Origin: CAYMZZ01 sp047600605
GTDB taxonomy: Bacteria; Bacteroidota; Bacteroidia; Chitinophagales; Chitinophagaceae
Length of the DNA stretch: 64,000 nt
Direction: 5' to 3'
Assembly: GCA_047600605.1 (NCBI GenBank)
Contig: JASGKK010000001.1
Location: 62,001-126,000 of the forward strand
Shown here: positions 46,533 to 54,793 of the stretch, piece by piece
Numbering within the stretch: the first letter of the stretch is position 1
Layout: each line of letters begins with the position of its first letter
Program-made: the position numbers and the translations under genes
Notes under the pieces: model-generated
What the model saw: the letters and a program-made list of their open reading frames with translations, nothing else
What the model was told of the DNA's origin: nothing
The model's database searches: none

Positions 46533-48343
46533 CGTATTAAATGCCTGAAAAAGGCCTGGATATATTTTGCATAAAAATCCTGTACCGGTATGATATTTTC
46601 AAAATCGGGCCGGAAGAAATAAGTGGATCCGCAACCGGTACCATCAGACGCCCAACAGGCGGTAGTGGATTCGAGTATCAGTGCAATCGTTATTTCGGGT
46701 ATTTGCGGATTGGAGCTTTTGAGATGCAGGAAACCCCGGGCGTCAGTGATGGCCTGGCTTCCATCAGGCCAGCGCATGACAAAGGCTGATATTTTTGAAT
46801 TGCCTGTTGCATGCTTTATAGCATTGGGCTTTCCACTCACTGCAACCAGATGCTTATCGGTACACTGAATGAATTTTACTTGTGGTGGATTACGCATGAT
46901 CAGTTGATGTTTACCAACAACCAATTGCCCCATTGCAGTAAAAGCGATCTCTGATACCCGATAGAAAATTGCTAAACGGTGTTCTCCAAGAAAAGGGCTG
47001 GCTTTACGAAAATCAAACGAAGAACAATTCATAGGCTGTTCATTTTCCAGGCTACTCATGTCGTCAGACAATTCCAGAAGATCTTTTGTATGTAAATCAA
47101 AACACCTGATTGAATATTTGTCCGAAATTTTCAGCACATCCCTGTAAAAATTAACTGTGTATTCCCGACGACTTTTATATAAATGAGTAAGCGGCGATGA
47201 TTTGCTGATTCTGGTTTCATTCAGGAAAATAGTATAAAGCCAGCTATTTTTTTTATAATCATTTGTTACTAACAAATAGAGAACGCCATATCCATTATCT
47301 GCGAGATGGTAATCGCCCTGTTCAATCTCAGCAATCAGCTCATCACATCCTTTATTGGGATATTGTTGTACGAGTACACGTCTGCTTTTGGTAATAGCCA
47401 GCCACCTTTTTCCGGAAAACTGAAATATCCGAAGATGTTGGGAGGAGTCACTGTTTTTTACAGGCTGAAGCAGTGGAGTAAGCTGCTTTTTATAAAATGC
47501 AATTTCTGTGCTGATGTCAGGAACTTCAATGATGGGGGTACTTAAGAGCGTGTCCAGATCAAGTCTCGCTTCTCCAATCCGTTTCATGGCGCCGTCCCTG
47601 CCACTCATAAATTCAATATGTCCATTGCGGTTGACCAGCACCAGGAAATCCATTTCACGGCGGTAGGCTGACCAGAAAGGTAAAAAGCCGCGCTGTCCCA
47701 GTTGTGTATCGCCGGTAAAAAAGAATATATCCGTGTTATGAGTGGATTGTATTTCGGGAAATATCTTTTCCAGCGATATGCCGCAGTGTAGGCCGGCTTC
47801 GAGCCAGGAAAAAGCCTGGCGCACACCTTCCAGTGTCTGCAGATCTGCTTCGAAATATTTTTCTCCACCGAGTAGCAGGCAACGGGTATGAATGCCGGCG
47901 GTTGATTGTTGTGCCGTTGCCAGTGCAGCGGCAAATGCAAATACCCGCGGCTGCCCCCACATACGCACACTGCAGTCTACCAGCAATATCCTTGTCTTTC
48001 GCGGGTCTGCCGGCGGTTCTTCTCTTTGCAGAAAAAGCGCTTCGTGGTTGACCAGCCTCGCCGTTAACAATTCTTCATCCTGTGCCAGTTCGCTCAACAG
48101 TAGCCGGTCATAGTTGCCCCGGTTGCTGATATCTGATATACCACCGTAGGATAAAGCGCCCTGCCGTGCAGTGTGCATCGGCACGCGGATAACGGCCAGC
48201 AGGCGGCGGGTCAGTTGCGCCAGCCCGGCCAGCTGCCGGTCTTTGGCCATTTGCGTGAGCAGATCATCGGAGCTTATCTGTGGAACAGAAATTTCAGGTG
48301 CAGCCGGTATTTGCGGAAGGCCGGTTTGCAGTTGTTGCAACAA
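46529..48343 (-). CDS. vWA-domain/beta-propeller protein of the ternary system
   Basis: A 604-residue frame. A von Willebrand A domain (about 118-270) has a MIDAS-like first motif LLVDCSVRMWG, where the expected DxSxS ends in Arg, and FFFTGDTQLGQRG as a later acidic motif. About 310-604 is a beta-propeller-like region with WLAITKSRRVLVQQY and a C-terminal ACWASDGTGCGSTYF / VQDFYAKYIQAF signature. vWA proteins pair with MoxR ATPases, which remodel them or their clients. The only in-frame start is TTG (48341-48343), 50 bases inside the upstream frame, so this may be the main part of a larger protein beginning at 48908. It ends in an ATGA overlap with the bpX6-like gene. Confidence 0.8.
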   Translation of the reverse strand: MLQQLQTGLPQIPAAPEISVPQISSDDLLTQMAKDRQLAGLAQLTRRLLAVIRVPMHTARQGALSYGGISDISNRGNYDRLLLSELAQDEELLTARLVNHEALFLQREEPPADPRKTRILLVDCSVRMWGQPRVFAFAAALATAQQSTAGIHTRCLLLGGEKYFEADLQTLEGVRQAFSWLEAGLHCGISLEKIFPEIQSTHNTDIFFFTGDTQLGQRGFLPFWSAYRREMDFLVLVNRNGHIEFMSGRDGAMKRIGEARLDLDTLLSTPIIEVPDISTEIAFYKKQLTPLLQPVKNSDSSQHLRIFQFSGKRWLAITKSRRVLVQQYPNKGCDELIAEIEQGDYHLADNGYGVLYLLVTNDYKKNSWLYTIFLNETRISKSSPLTHLYKSRREYTVNFYRDVLKISDKYSIRCFDLHTKDLLELSDDMSSLENEQPMNCSSFDFRKASPFLGEHRLAIFYRVSEIAFTAMGQLVVGKHQLIMRNPPQVKFIQCTDKHLVAVSGKPNAIKHATGNSKISAFVMRWPDGSQAITDARGFLHLKSSNPQIPEITIALILESTTACWASDGTGCGSTYFFRPDFENIIPVQDFYAKYIQAFFRHLIR

Positions 48344-48908
48344 GGCATTCCCATCTTCCCATTTGCGGCCAGGCTGCCACCAACGGCTCTATGTCTGTAT
48401 CCCATTGCTTTCTGTAGATATCAGGCAGGGGAGAGCCTTCCAACTGGTAATTCATTTGCTGCGTACGAAATACAGTCAGCCAGGTTTCCAGTGAATCTTT
48501 ATACAAAAACCGGGGATCAATGATCTCTCTTATCAGGTGTATGCGGGCTGCGCCGGTTCGCAGACTGGAAGGAAGTTGGGAAATATTTTTTAGTAGTGTC
48601 AGTGTCGACAGAATGGCTGCTTCCTTATTGCCGGGCACAGCAGGTAATGATTCATATGTGCGTTGTAAGAGTTGTGTGGTACGTTCCCATTCAAAATGCT
48701 CACTGCAGGCACCGATCAATAATAACAGGCTGCCCAGCGGTGGCCAGCCATGTTCCAGCAGATCTTCCTGTACCTGCATCAGGTCACGGCTATAACAGAT
48801 GGTGCGGCCATCACCCCATTCCAATACAGCTCCTTCTTCGGCCCATTGCCAGAAGTAGCCAGTCAGACTGTTGTAATAAGCGGTGATATGTGAGGCGTTA
48901 TCTGTCAT
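48294..48908 (-). CDS. N-terminal helical part of the vWA protein, or separate bpX accessory protein
   Basis: A 204-residue frame that starts with ATG overlapping the previous stop (ATGA, 48905-48908). It is largely helical and rich in Leu and Trp (YFWQWAEEGAVLEWGDGRTI, GSLLLLIGACSEHFEWERTT). I recognise no catalytic motif. It overlaps the vWA frame by 50 bases. If one base is removed near GTTGGTGG (about 48386), it runs on as IEPLWQPGRKWEDGNALL into the vWA frame and makes one protein of about 800 residues. I favour that reading but cannot prove it. Confidence 0.65.
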   Translation of the reverse strand: MTDNASHITAYYNSLTGYFWQWAEEGAVLEWGDGRTICYSRDLMQVQEDLLEHGWPPLGSLLLLIGACSEHFEWERTTQLLQRTYESLPAVPGNKEAAILSTLTLLKNISQLPSSLRTGAARIHLIREIIDPRFLYKDSLETWLTVFRTQQMNYQLEGSPLPDIYRKQWDTDIEPLVAAWPQMGRWECLVATTANRPSANTGCT

Positions 48909-49618
48909 TGAGCAGGTATGCCTGCAGAGAATCGTATAGCGCTGCGGGTGGCGGGTTTAAAAAATGAAAGTGGAATATCGGACCAGTTGCCGTTTTCCTG
49001 CCAGAGAATAATATGATCCTCCATCAGCCATTTGGACCTAAAGAGATCGGCACTCGCTTTGGATGCAAAAACAAAACCAGCGGGCAGCCATAGCCCACTG
49101 TCACTCCAGTACTCCGTGCCGGGGATATTGGGTAAAGGTGAGCCGGTAACCAGTACCAGCGTATTACCAGAAAGTGCAAAACGTAACGGTTCTAAACGGA
49201 CACCGGCCGCCTGATCACCAAACTCTTTCCAGTGAGACAGCGTTGTTAATAAGGCTACCGGTGGTTGTGTAGCTGCGCTGCGCATCAACTGTATGCTTAC
49301 GCCTTCTTTTACCTGTGCAGGCAGAGCAGATACCGGCCAGTCAACAGCCAGGAATTGTGTCAGCATTTGCCAGTCCAGCAATGGCACCTGCAGTGTGGGG
49401 GTGATGGCGTCGCGGTCAAAAAAATTATTTAATGCATCAAGCCGGCCATATCTTATCAGCGGCAACCCTTTTACAGCTTCGGGCATTTCCATTGCTGGTT
49501 CCTGCGCTCTTAACCAGAGCTCATCTCCGCATATGGCTACCTGCAATGAGGAAATAGCACGGAGGTTTCCGAGACTGCTAAGGTGATGGGCATGTATAGA
49601 TACGGTCCAGTGTTGCAT
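48905..49618 (-). CDS. Accessory protein of the MoxR-vWA-beta-propeller system (bpX-type)
   Basis: A 237-residue protein, predicted cytoplasmic, with no signal peptide or membrane segment. It has alternating strand-like segments (LRAISSLQVAICGDELWLRA, LRFALSGNTLVLVTGSPLPN) and conserved-looking aromatic motifs near the C-terminus (SGLWLPAGFVFAS). I place it in the bpX accessory group by position between the MoxR and vWA genes and by general look; the exact bpX subfamily is not assigned. It begins 8 bp after the MoxR stop and overlaps the next gene by ATGA, so it is part of a tightly packed operon. Confidence 0.68.
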   Translation of the reverse strand: MQHWTVSIHAHHLSSLGNLRAISSLQVAICGDELWLRAQEPAMEMPEAVKGLPLIRYGRLDALNNFFDRDAITPTLQVPLLDWQMLTQFLAVDWPVSALPAQVKEGVSIQLMRSAATQPPVALLTTLSHWKEFGDQAAGVRLEPLRFALSGNTLVLVTGSPLPNIPGTEYWSDSGLWLPAGFVFASKASADLFRSKWLMEDHIILWQENGNWSDIPLSFFKPATRSAIRFSAGIPAQ

Positions 49619-49626
49619 AGCTGCTG

Positions 49627-50775
49627 TCAGGAGGCTGAATGAATGATCTTTTGCCAGAGTGCATCAATGGGTGTTTGTACATATTGCCGTTGCACATCGT
49701 TGTTGATCCACTGGCAGCGGCCACTCAGATAGCGAAGGCGATCCTTGATAACAGTACGTTCTGCCAGAGGTAAATGCGCGTCGTCCCATTTTTCCGTCAT
49801 GGCCTGTACCTCCCGATAGAGGTCATCGGCGTTTACTGATCCGCTTTCGAGCGCACGCGGGTGTGCGTCCGGAGCGATGTCGGTGGCAATAACATTATTG
49901 ACAATGCCGGTTATCACTTCGCGCTGCTCCTCGGTATCCCAGATATAACGCAGCACCCACATATCGGATACAATGGCTTTGTTGCGTTTGCAAAGCAGGG
50001 CACTGGCTGCAATCAGGCGTTGTAGTTTGACCGCGCGGCGGTCAGATACCAGCACGCCGGCATTGCGCAGCATTTCTATGAGGTTGAGATAGGCGGGCCT
50101 TATATCCTGAAGGTCGACCTGTCCGATCAGTGATTGAATACGTACAATATCTTCGGCTGTGATGCCGGTGGCCGATTCTTCAGTTTTCTTTTCGAGGTTC
50201 CAGCCCGCATCAAGCACCTGGGTCAGGAGTGCCGGATCCACATAATCGCAGCGTACGCGGATCAGGAAGCGGTCAAACAGGGCCTGTAGCGATTCGTCTT
50301 CGGGCAGATGGTTGCTGGCGCCGACAATCATTACCACCGGCAGAGCGCGGTTTTCGCGACCACGGCGAAATACTTTCTCATTCAGTACCATCAGCAGACT
50401 GTTGAGAATGGCGCTGTTGGCATTCAGCAATTCGTCGAGAAAGATCAGGTGTGCCTCGGGCAGCATGCCCTCGGTATTGGTGACCAGTTCGCCTTCGCGG
50501 AGTTTCCGGATATCGAAGGGGCCAAATAATTCATTAGGCTCGGTAAACCGGGTAAGCAGGTATTCGAAAGTGCGGCCATGCAGCAGACGCGACAATTCCT
50601 TTACCATAGCACTCTTGGCTGTACCCGGCGGGCCCAGCAAAAAAAGATTCTCACGGCCGGCGAGGCAGATACCCATGAGGTCGATAATATCGTCTTTGCC
50701 AACAAATTTTTGCTTCAACTGCTGGGTTACCTGCAGCAGGTTGTTGATAAGGCTGGTGTATTGCGGATCAAACAT
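49627..50775 (-). CDS. MoxR-family AAA+ ATPase
   Basis: A 382-residue AAA+ ATPase of the MoxR clade. Walker A is GPPGTAKS (48-55), Walker B LIFLDEL with D114/E115, the helix-2 insert region NANSAILNSLLMVLNEK, sensor 1 around VGASNHLPED (N155) and the arginine-finger region LFDRFLIRV (R169). A C-terminal lid follows (about 215-300). MoxR ATPases work as chaperone-like motors with vWA-domain partners, encoded here two genes downstream. It is the energy-using core of the ternary system. It sits 17 bp after the 206-residue accessory gene. Confidence 0.93.
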   Translation of the reverse strand: MFDPQYTSLINNLLQVTQQLKQKFVGKDDIIDLMGICLAGRENLFLLGPPGTAKSAMVKELSRLLHGRTFEYLLTRFTEPNELFGPFDIRKLREGELVTNTEGMLPEAHLIFLDELLNANSAILNSLLMVLNEKVFRRGRENRALPVVMIVGASNHLPEDESLQALFDRFLIRVRCDYVDPALLTQVLDAGWNLEKKTEESATGITAEDIVRIQSLIGQVDLQDIRPAYLNLIEMLRNAGVLVSDRRAVKLQRLIAASALLCKRNKAIVSDMWVLRYIWDTEEQREVITGIVNNVIATDIAPDAHPRALESGSVNADDLYREVQAMTEKWDDAHLPLAERTVIKDRLRYLSGRCQWINNDVQRQYVQTPIDALWQKIIHSAS

Positions 50776-50792
50776 AAATCTCTTACAATAAA

Positions 50793-51413
50793 TTAATGGG
50801 GGAGAAGCAATTCCGGCCAGAGCAGGCTACCCTGTTCTCCCAGTATTTCGCGAATATACTCGTCAACCGGCGGATGTGCAGCACGCCGCTGATCCTTTTG
50901 CTGAATGATACGATTGGCATAGGCCCTGGCCAGATCAGGGCTTTCTGTGAACCAGTCGCCCGGCACAGCAGCAGGGATCTCGATGCCGATACTGGAAAAT
51001 GGCCAGTCTGCTGCTGTTTGCGACAACTGCTTTACCAGTACATCCTGCGGTGCCAGGCCCTGGGCCAACTGCCATAATTCAGGCAAATAAACCAGGCAGA
51101 TGTCTGCTGAGAATATAGTGGCAGCATCCTGTTTGCCCGAAAATGCGGATAACTGGTCACGTACCTGTTCTTCTCCTTCATCGCGCAAAATGCTGAGCTG
51201 CGTGGCTCTTAGCAAATAAGCAGCCGCCCAGACCGCCGCATCTTCCTGCCAGACCGGAGCTGCACCAGCAAATTCCAGCACCCGGTGATCGTATTGTTTC
51301 CGGAGTATAATACCGGAAGCAGCCAGGTCGGCCGCCTCCAGCGGACTTATTCCGGGTTCTACCGTCACCTCACCGGTTGTAAAAAGTTCTTCCAGGAAAA
51401 TGCTGAGCTGCAT
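50793..51413 (-). CDS. Accessory protein of the MoxR-vWA-beta-propeller system (bpX-type)
   Basis: A 206-residue protein, predicted cytoplasmic and mostly helical. The N-terminus (FLEELFTTGEVTVEPGISPL) and the segment DAAVWAAAYLLRATQLSILRD resemble what I remember of bpX-type proteins encoded directly before MoxR, but I cannot assign the subfamily. The C-terminus PPVDEYIREILGEQGSLLWP is rich in conserved-looking hydrophobic residues. It lies 9 bp after the KptA gene and 17 bp before the MoxR gene, so it physically joins the NAD/RNA-repair part and the ternary-system part of the operon. Confidence 0.65.
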   Translation of the reverse strand: MQLSIFLEELFTTGEVTVEPGISPLEAADLAASGIILRKQYDHRVLEFAGAAPVWQEDAAVWAAAYLLRATQLSILRDEGEEQVRDQLSAFSGKQDAATIFSADICLVYLPELWQLAQGLAPQDVLVKQLSQTAADWPFSSIGIEIPAAVPGDWFTESPDLARAYANRIIQQKDQRRAAHPPVDEYIREILGEQGSLLWPELLLPH

Positions 51414-51422
51414 GATTTCGTT

Positions 51423-51983
51423 TTATTCGGCTATATCGGGTAAGGTAATAAATTCGACCGGTACAGCATCGGTAAGCCATACTTTATTGGCAGAAAGATA
51501 AAAGGGATGCCCCTGTGCATGAAGCTTTCCGGCGTCAATTTTCAGGATTACCACTTTTCCGTGCCGCATACCTACCTCGCGTGCCGTCTCTGCCTTATCG
51601 CTCAGGTGTACATGCTGGCGCGACTGCCGTTGCAGCCCGTTTTCGCGAATTGCGGGCAGATGATCTATTGTGGTACCATGATAGAGGATAGCAGGTGGCG
51701 TCGCAGGACTCAGTTGCAGATCAACGGAGATGCTGTGGCCCTGATTGGCTCTGATCAGTGTCTGATCTTCATTGAAAGAAAAGCGTTGTTTGTCGTTGCC
51801 GGCAACTACCTGTTGCAGCAATGCCTCGTCGACGGTCAGCCCTTTTTCATTAATTCCTTTGATAAGTTCATCTACAGAGGCCCAGCCCTGCTCATCGAGG
51901 CTTATACCGATTACCTCCGGGCGATGGCGCAGGGCCAGACTCATGAGTTTACTGATATGTTTTATATGTTTTGTGTTATCCAT
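51423..51983 (-). CDS. kptA: RNA 2'-phosphotransferase, KptA/Tpt1 family
   Basis: A 186-residue protein from ATG 51981-51983; an upstream in-frame extension is unlikely because this ATG overlaps the previous stop by 8 bp. KptA/Tpt1 transfers the internal 2'-phosphate of an RNA splice or repair junction to NAD+, giving nicotinamide and ADP-ribose 1'',2''-cyclic phosphate. The family pattern is clear: SKLMSLALRHRPE (catalytic Arg/His), an N-terminal winged-helix-like part, IRANQGHS, LYHGT, then HVHLSDKAETAREVGMRHGK. It lies in an operon with NAD+ salvage enzymes that could recycle its nicotinamide product. Confidence 0.94.
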   Translation of the reverse strand: MDNTKHIKHISKLMSLALRHRPEVIGISLDEQGWASVDELIKGINEKGLTVDEALLQQVVAGNDKQRFSFNEDQTLIRANQGHSISVDLQLSPATPPAILYHGTTIDHLPAIRENGLQRQSRQHVHLSDKAETAREVGMRHGKVVILKIDAGKLHAQGHPFYLSANKVWLTDAVPVEFITLPDIAE

Positions 51984-52350
51984 TTTTTTTGTGTTTGTCT
52001 CCGAAAAATGTTGATACATGCCGGATGGGGCCGATTATCCGGCTATTGAATTCGTCCAGTTGCTCTGCCGGTATCCAAAGCTCCTGATGAAGTTCGCCAC
52101 CTACTTCCTGTACAGGAAACTGGCTGATATAAGCTTCAGGCAGATCAAATGCTACCACATAACCTATATAACCTCCGGCTTCATCATTTACATTCCATTC
52201 CCTGGCTATCTGCTCAGCATATGCGAGGTGCAGAACGGGATAAAAAATAGGTTGCCAGTACAAACGAGGAGGGAAGAGCCGCATGTCCGATGCTATTACA
52301 AGATCCCATTCAGCTTGCCCCATAGGCCGGTATAATGTACGTATTCCCAT
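51976..52350 (-). CDS. 'ADP-ribosylation/crystallin J1' family small protein
   Basis: A 124-residue cytoplasmic protein. It has the sequence pattern of a small family that databases label ADP-ribosylation/crystallin J1: TLYRPMGQAEWDLV near the start, then RLYWQPIFYPVLHLAYAEQI, AREWNV, and GGELHQELWIPAEQLDEFN, then IIGPI. The label comes from remote similarity and no activity is established to my knowledge. It lies 14 bp after the nicotinamide phosphoribosyltransferase gene and overlaps kptA by 8 bp. Position suggests a role in NAD+, ADP-ribose or RNA-end chemistry. Confidence 0.8.
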   Translation of the reverse strand: MGIRTLYRPMGQAEWDLVIASDMRLFPPRLYWQPIFYPVLHLAYAEQIAREWNVNDEAGGYIGYVVAFDLPEAYISQFPVQEVGGELHQELWIPAEQLDEFNSRIIGPIRHVSTFFGDKHKKNG

Positions 52351-52364
52351 TTTTTGTTAGCGTT

Positions 52365-53810
52365 TTATTGCATCATCTGATTGACGATCGCTGTTTGCAT
52401 TGCTCTTGCCTTTATTTCATCAAAGTCGGTTTCATGAACCAGTTCACCATTTTCAAAAACAGTTATTAACTGATCTTTCCAGGTAGGTTCATCCTGCTCG
52501 CCAACTGTTTTATAAAGGCCATCCTGTCTGATCAGTTTTAAACGGCCGGCCTTACTTTGTTTAAACGAAGGCTGATACAATCCACTGCCATCCAGTTCCA
52601 TGGGGTATTTGCGGATGTCCACCGCATTTCCGTTTATTTCCGCATAGGAACACTTGAGCGCAAATTTCTGTGTATCGCGATCTACTTTCTGTAATAAGGC
52701 ACCACCCATACCCAGCAACAGGTTTTCTGCGCTGATGCCATTCAGTGTGAGGGCGCCATAGATAGCACGGATGGATGACAGGTTGATTCCGTCGCCCTGC
52801 AATACCCTTACCTGTGGAGGTAATACCCGGTACCCTTTGTCATTGATCGTATAACCAAAGCGATCCATCAGTATTTCAAATACTTTCAGCAACGTGATCA
52901 CCGGATCGCCACTATCGGGTCTTATTACCAGCGTGCCATCCCTGTCGAGTATCTGCTGGCGAAGTTCGCCACCCCAGTAGTCACGGCAGGCACGCAGAAT
53001 ATTGTAAGAATCGCTTACGCAGGCTACAATGCCAGTGGGCACTGTATTTAATATATGCCGGAAAACCTCCAGTTCGCCCTCTTCGCCCAGCAATGTACAA
53101 ATGGAATGCTCGGTGGCGGGAACAGACCGGCCATAAATGGCTGTGCTGTTATAATATTGCCTGATCAACTGATTGGCAGGAATGGTATCGCTACCATCGA
53201 AGTGGATCAGATGGGCTGCTCCGCCGATAGCCGCTGTTTCTACTGAGCTGGCTCCACGGAAACCGAAATCATTCAGTACAAAACCAATCCCGCTTTCTGC
53301 GGCAGTACTGGCTGTTTGTTGAAAATAGTCGCTGACCACATCGCGCACATGTCCCGATAAGGTCGCTACCGTAGTAGGGTACCAGACCTGCATCAGTATT
53401 GTTTCCAGGAAATTGGTGACCCAGGCACAGGCCGGATCGGTATTTTCAATGGTCATCAATACCTGGTGCGTATCGACCCGGGAGCCTTCCGCAACGGCAC
53501 GGATACGAACGGGCAGCCGGCCATTGTGTTTCCGGAGCAGGTATTCGAAACGGCTGCGGTCGTAGATATCGTCACGACCAAAGACAGCTGGCAGTATTTC
53601 ATCTGCTTCATCCAGTTTTTGCCTGTTAATAACCTGGCCAGCCAGCCATTTTTTCAGAATATACTGGAGCCCAAAAAAGACCGTATCGTCAAATTCACCA
53701 CCACGGCTTTCGAGATAAGAATAAATGCGTGTAGTGCCGGGATAATAGAGTTTATGGTGCGAGTACTTGTAGGCGTCAGCCATCAGTACAAGATTATGAT
53801 CATTGTTCAT
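52365..53810 (-). CDS. nadV: Nicotinamide/nicotinate phosphoribosyltransferase (NAMPT/NadV type)
   Basis: A 481-residue enzyme that makes NMN from nicotinamide and PRPP. ATG at 53808-53810 is preferred to TTG eight codons earlier. It matches the NAMPT/NadV type, not bacterial PncB: DAYKYSHHKLYYPGTTRIYS, YLESRGG, FGLQYILKKWLAG, then DFGFRGASSVETAAIGGAAH, and the phosphate-binding VIRPDSGDP. It overlaps the end of the adenylyltransferase gene by 11 bp (53800-53810), so both enzymes of a two-step nicotinamide-to-NAD+ route are coupled. The nicotinamide preference is inferred from the family. Confidence 0.93.
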   Translation of the reverse strand: MNNDHNLVLMADAYKYSHHKLYYPGTTRIYSYLESRGGEFDDTVFFGLQYILKKWLAGQVINRQKLDEADEILPAVFGRDDIYDRSRFEYLLRKHNGRLPVRIRAVAEGSRVDTHQVLMTIENTDPACAWVTNFLETILMQVWYPTTVATLSGHVRDVVSDYFQQTASTAAESGIGFVLNDFGFRGASSVETAAIGGAAHLIHFDGSDTIPANQLIRQYYNSTAIYGRSVPATEHSICTLLGEEGELEVFRHILNTVPTGIVACVSDSYNILRACRDYWGGELRQQILDRDGTLVIRPDSGDPVITLLKVFEILMDRFGYTINDKGYRVLPPQVRVLQGDGINLSSIRAIYGALTLNGISAENLLLGMGGALLQKVDRDTQKFALKCSYAEINGNAVDIRKYPMELDGSGLYQPSFKQSKAGRLKLIRQDGLYKTVGEQDEPTWKDQLITVFENGELVHETDFDEIKARAMQTAIVNQMMQ

Positions 53811-54738
53811 TTTCTTCTTTTTTAATAGGGTCAATAAAAACAGCTTCCTGCACCTTTGATAACAATAATTCGATCAATGGAATGTGCTCGGCATTTATTT
53901 CACCAGTATGCATCATGATGGGTAATGCCGATAAAGGGAACCAGGCAACGGCCTCCAGATCATCCTGGGCCTTTGCTTCACCACTTTGCAGGTGCGTATA
54001 AAATAACAAAGTGGTGATCTTATCTGCTTCCTGCCGGTAACGCCAGTCGTCGATACGGTGTGAGCCGGCATAGTACATGGGGCCGGTTTGCAGCGGACCA
54101 CATTCTTCCTGCAATTCGCGTCGCGCTGCATCTTCAAAACAACTATCGGAGGTATCAGCAAATCCGCCGGGCAAACGCCATTGCGGACGCTGGGGCTTAC
54201 GGCCCAGTAATATCTGACTGCCATCGTTGCTGAATACAGCAATATCCACGGTGGGAAAGACAGCTGCATAGCGATGCTGGCAGGCATAGTTGATACCCAT
54301 CCGGAATTCTTCCGAATCTGCTACCTGCGAAGCGGCTGTCTCACGTATGCTGGTGGCAGAATGTCCGGGTACTTCCGGCAGTTCTTTAACCGGCAGGGAA
54401 CCGGAGTATACACGGATAAAGCTGTCACGACTGCCATAGAGCAAAAACTGCTCACCTGGTAATGCACTTACGAGCAACTGATCCAGATTACGGCTCCACT
54501 GCGTATCATCCGGATGATCGGGGAGAGGGAATAGGGTCAGCGACGGATCCCAGGCACGTAACATCCGCTCGCGGGTGAAATAATCAAATGGATTACGCCG
54601 TGTGCACCGCAGGGGAGATACACCCAGTACAATCACGAGACGGCTGGCTTCCTGGCTCACCTGTTTCAATAATTGCAAATGTCCTTCATGCAGGTAAGGT
54701 GTCTGGAAGCGGGCTACGATGACGGCGATTGGTTTCAT
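53800..54738 (-). CDS. nadM: Bifunctional NMN adenylyltransferase / Nudix hydrolase
   Basis: A 312-residue two-domain enzyme. The N-terminal nucleotidyltransferase (about 1-175) has the HIGH-type motif VARFQTPYLHEGHLQLL and the C-terminal signature of this domain CTRRNPFDYFTRERMLR; it makes NAD+ from NMN and ATP. The C-terminal Nudix domain (about 180-310) has GGFADTSDSCFEDAARREL followed by QEECG, close to the Nudix box but with Asp in place of the first Glu and one extra residue. Such fusions usually hydrolyse ADP-ribose. It is the first gene of the leftward operon, directly behind a good promoter with two inverted-repeat operators. Confidence 0.93.
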   Translation of the reverse strand: MKPIAVIVARFQTPYLHEGHLQLLKQVSQEASRLVIVLGVSPLRCTRRNPFDYFTRERMLRAWDPSLTLFPLPDHPDDTQWSRNLDQLLVSALPGEQFLLYGSRDSFIRVYSGSLPVKELPEVPGHSATSIRETAASQVADSEEFRMGINYACQHRYAAVFPTVDIAVFSNDGSQILLGRKPQRPQWRLPGGFADTSDSCFEDAARRELQEECGPLQTGPMYYAGSHRIDDWRYRQEADKITTLLFYTHLQSGEAKAQDDLEAVAWFPLSALPIMMHTGEINAEHIPLIELLLSKVQEAVFIDPIKKEENEQ

Positions 54739-54741
54739 TTT

Positions 54742-54756
54742 GCGTAATTATTACAC
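54742..54756. promoter_or_regulatory. Candidate operator 1 (GCGTA-N5-TACAC)
   Basis: An imperfect 15-bp inverted repeat, GCGTA ATTAT TACAC, 3 bp before the nadM start codon and abutting the -7 element. A second copy of the same pattern lies 52 bp away. A plausible binder is the NrtR-like regulator encoded at 55761. Confidence 0.6.
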
Positions 54757-54787
54757 AAATATAAATTGTGTGATGGTATTCTCCAAA
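54756..54787 (-). promoter_or_regulatory. Promoter of the nadM-to-bpX operon
   Basis: On the minus strand TTTG (54784-54787) is followed after 20 bp by TATATTTG (54756-54763). This fits the Bacteroidota primary-sigma consensus TTTG / TAnnTTTG. It is bracketed by the two operator copies and predicts a very short leader before the nadM ATG at 54738. Confidence 0.72.
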
Positions 54788-54793
54788 TATTTT

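Noticed and set aside
52365..54738. Phage-borne NAD salvage pair (NadV/NadM as in large phages), meaning a prophage
   Set aside because: No structural, lysis, integrase or replication genes of a phage are nearby, and the neighbours are chromosomal-type genes. A phage origin of the pair itself cannot be excluded.
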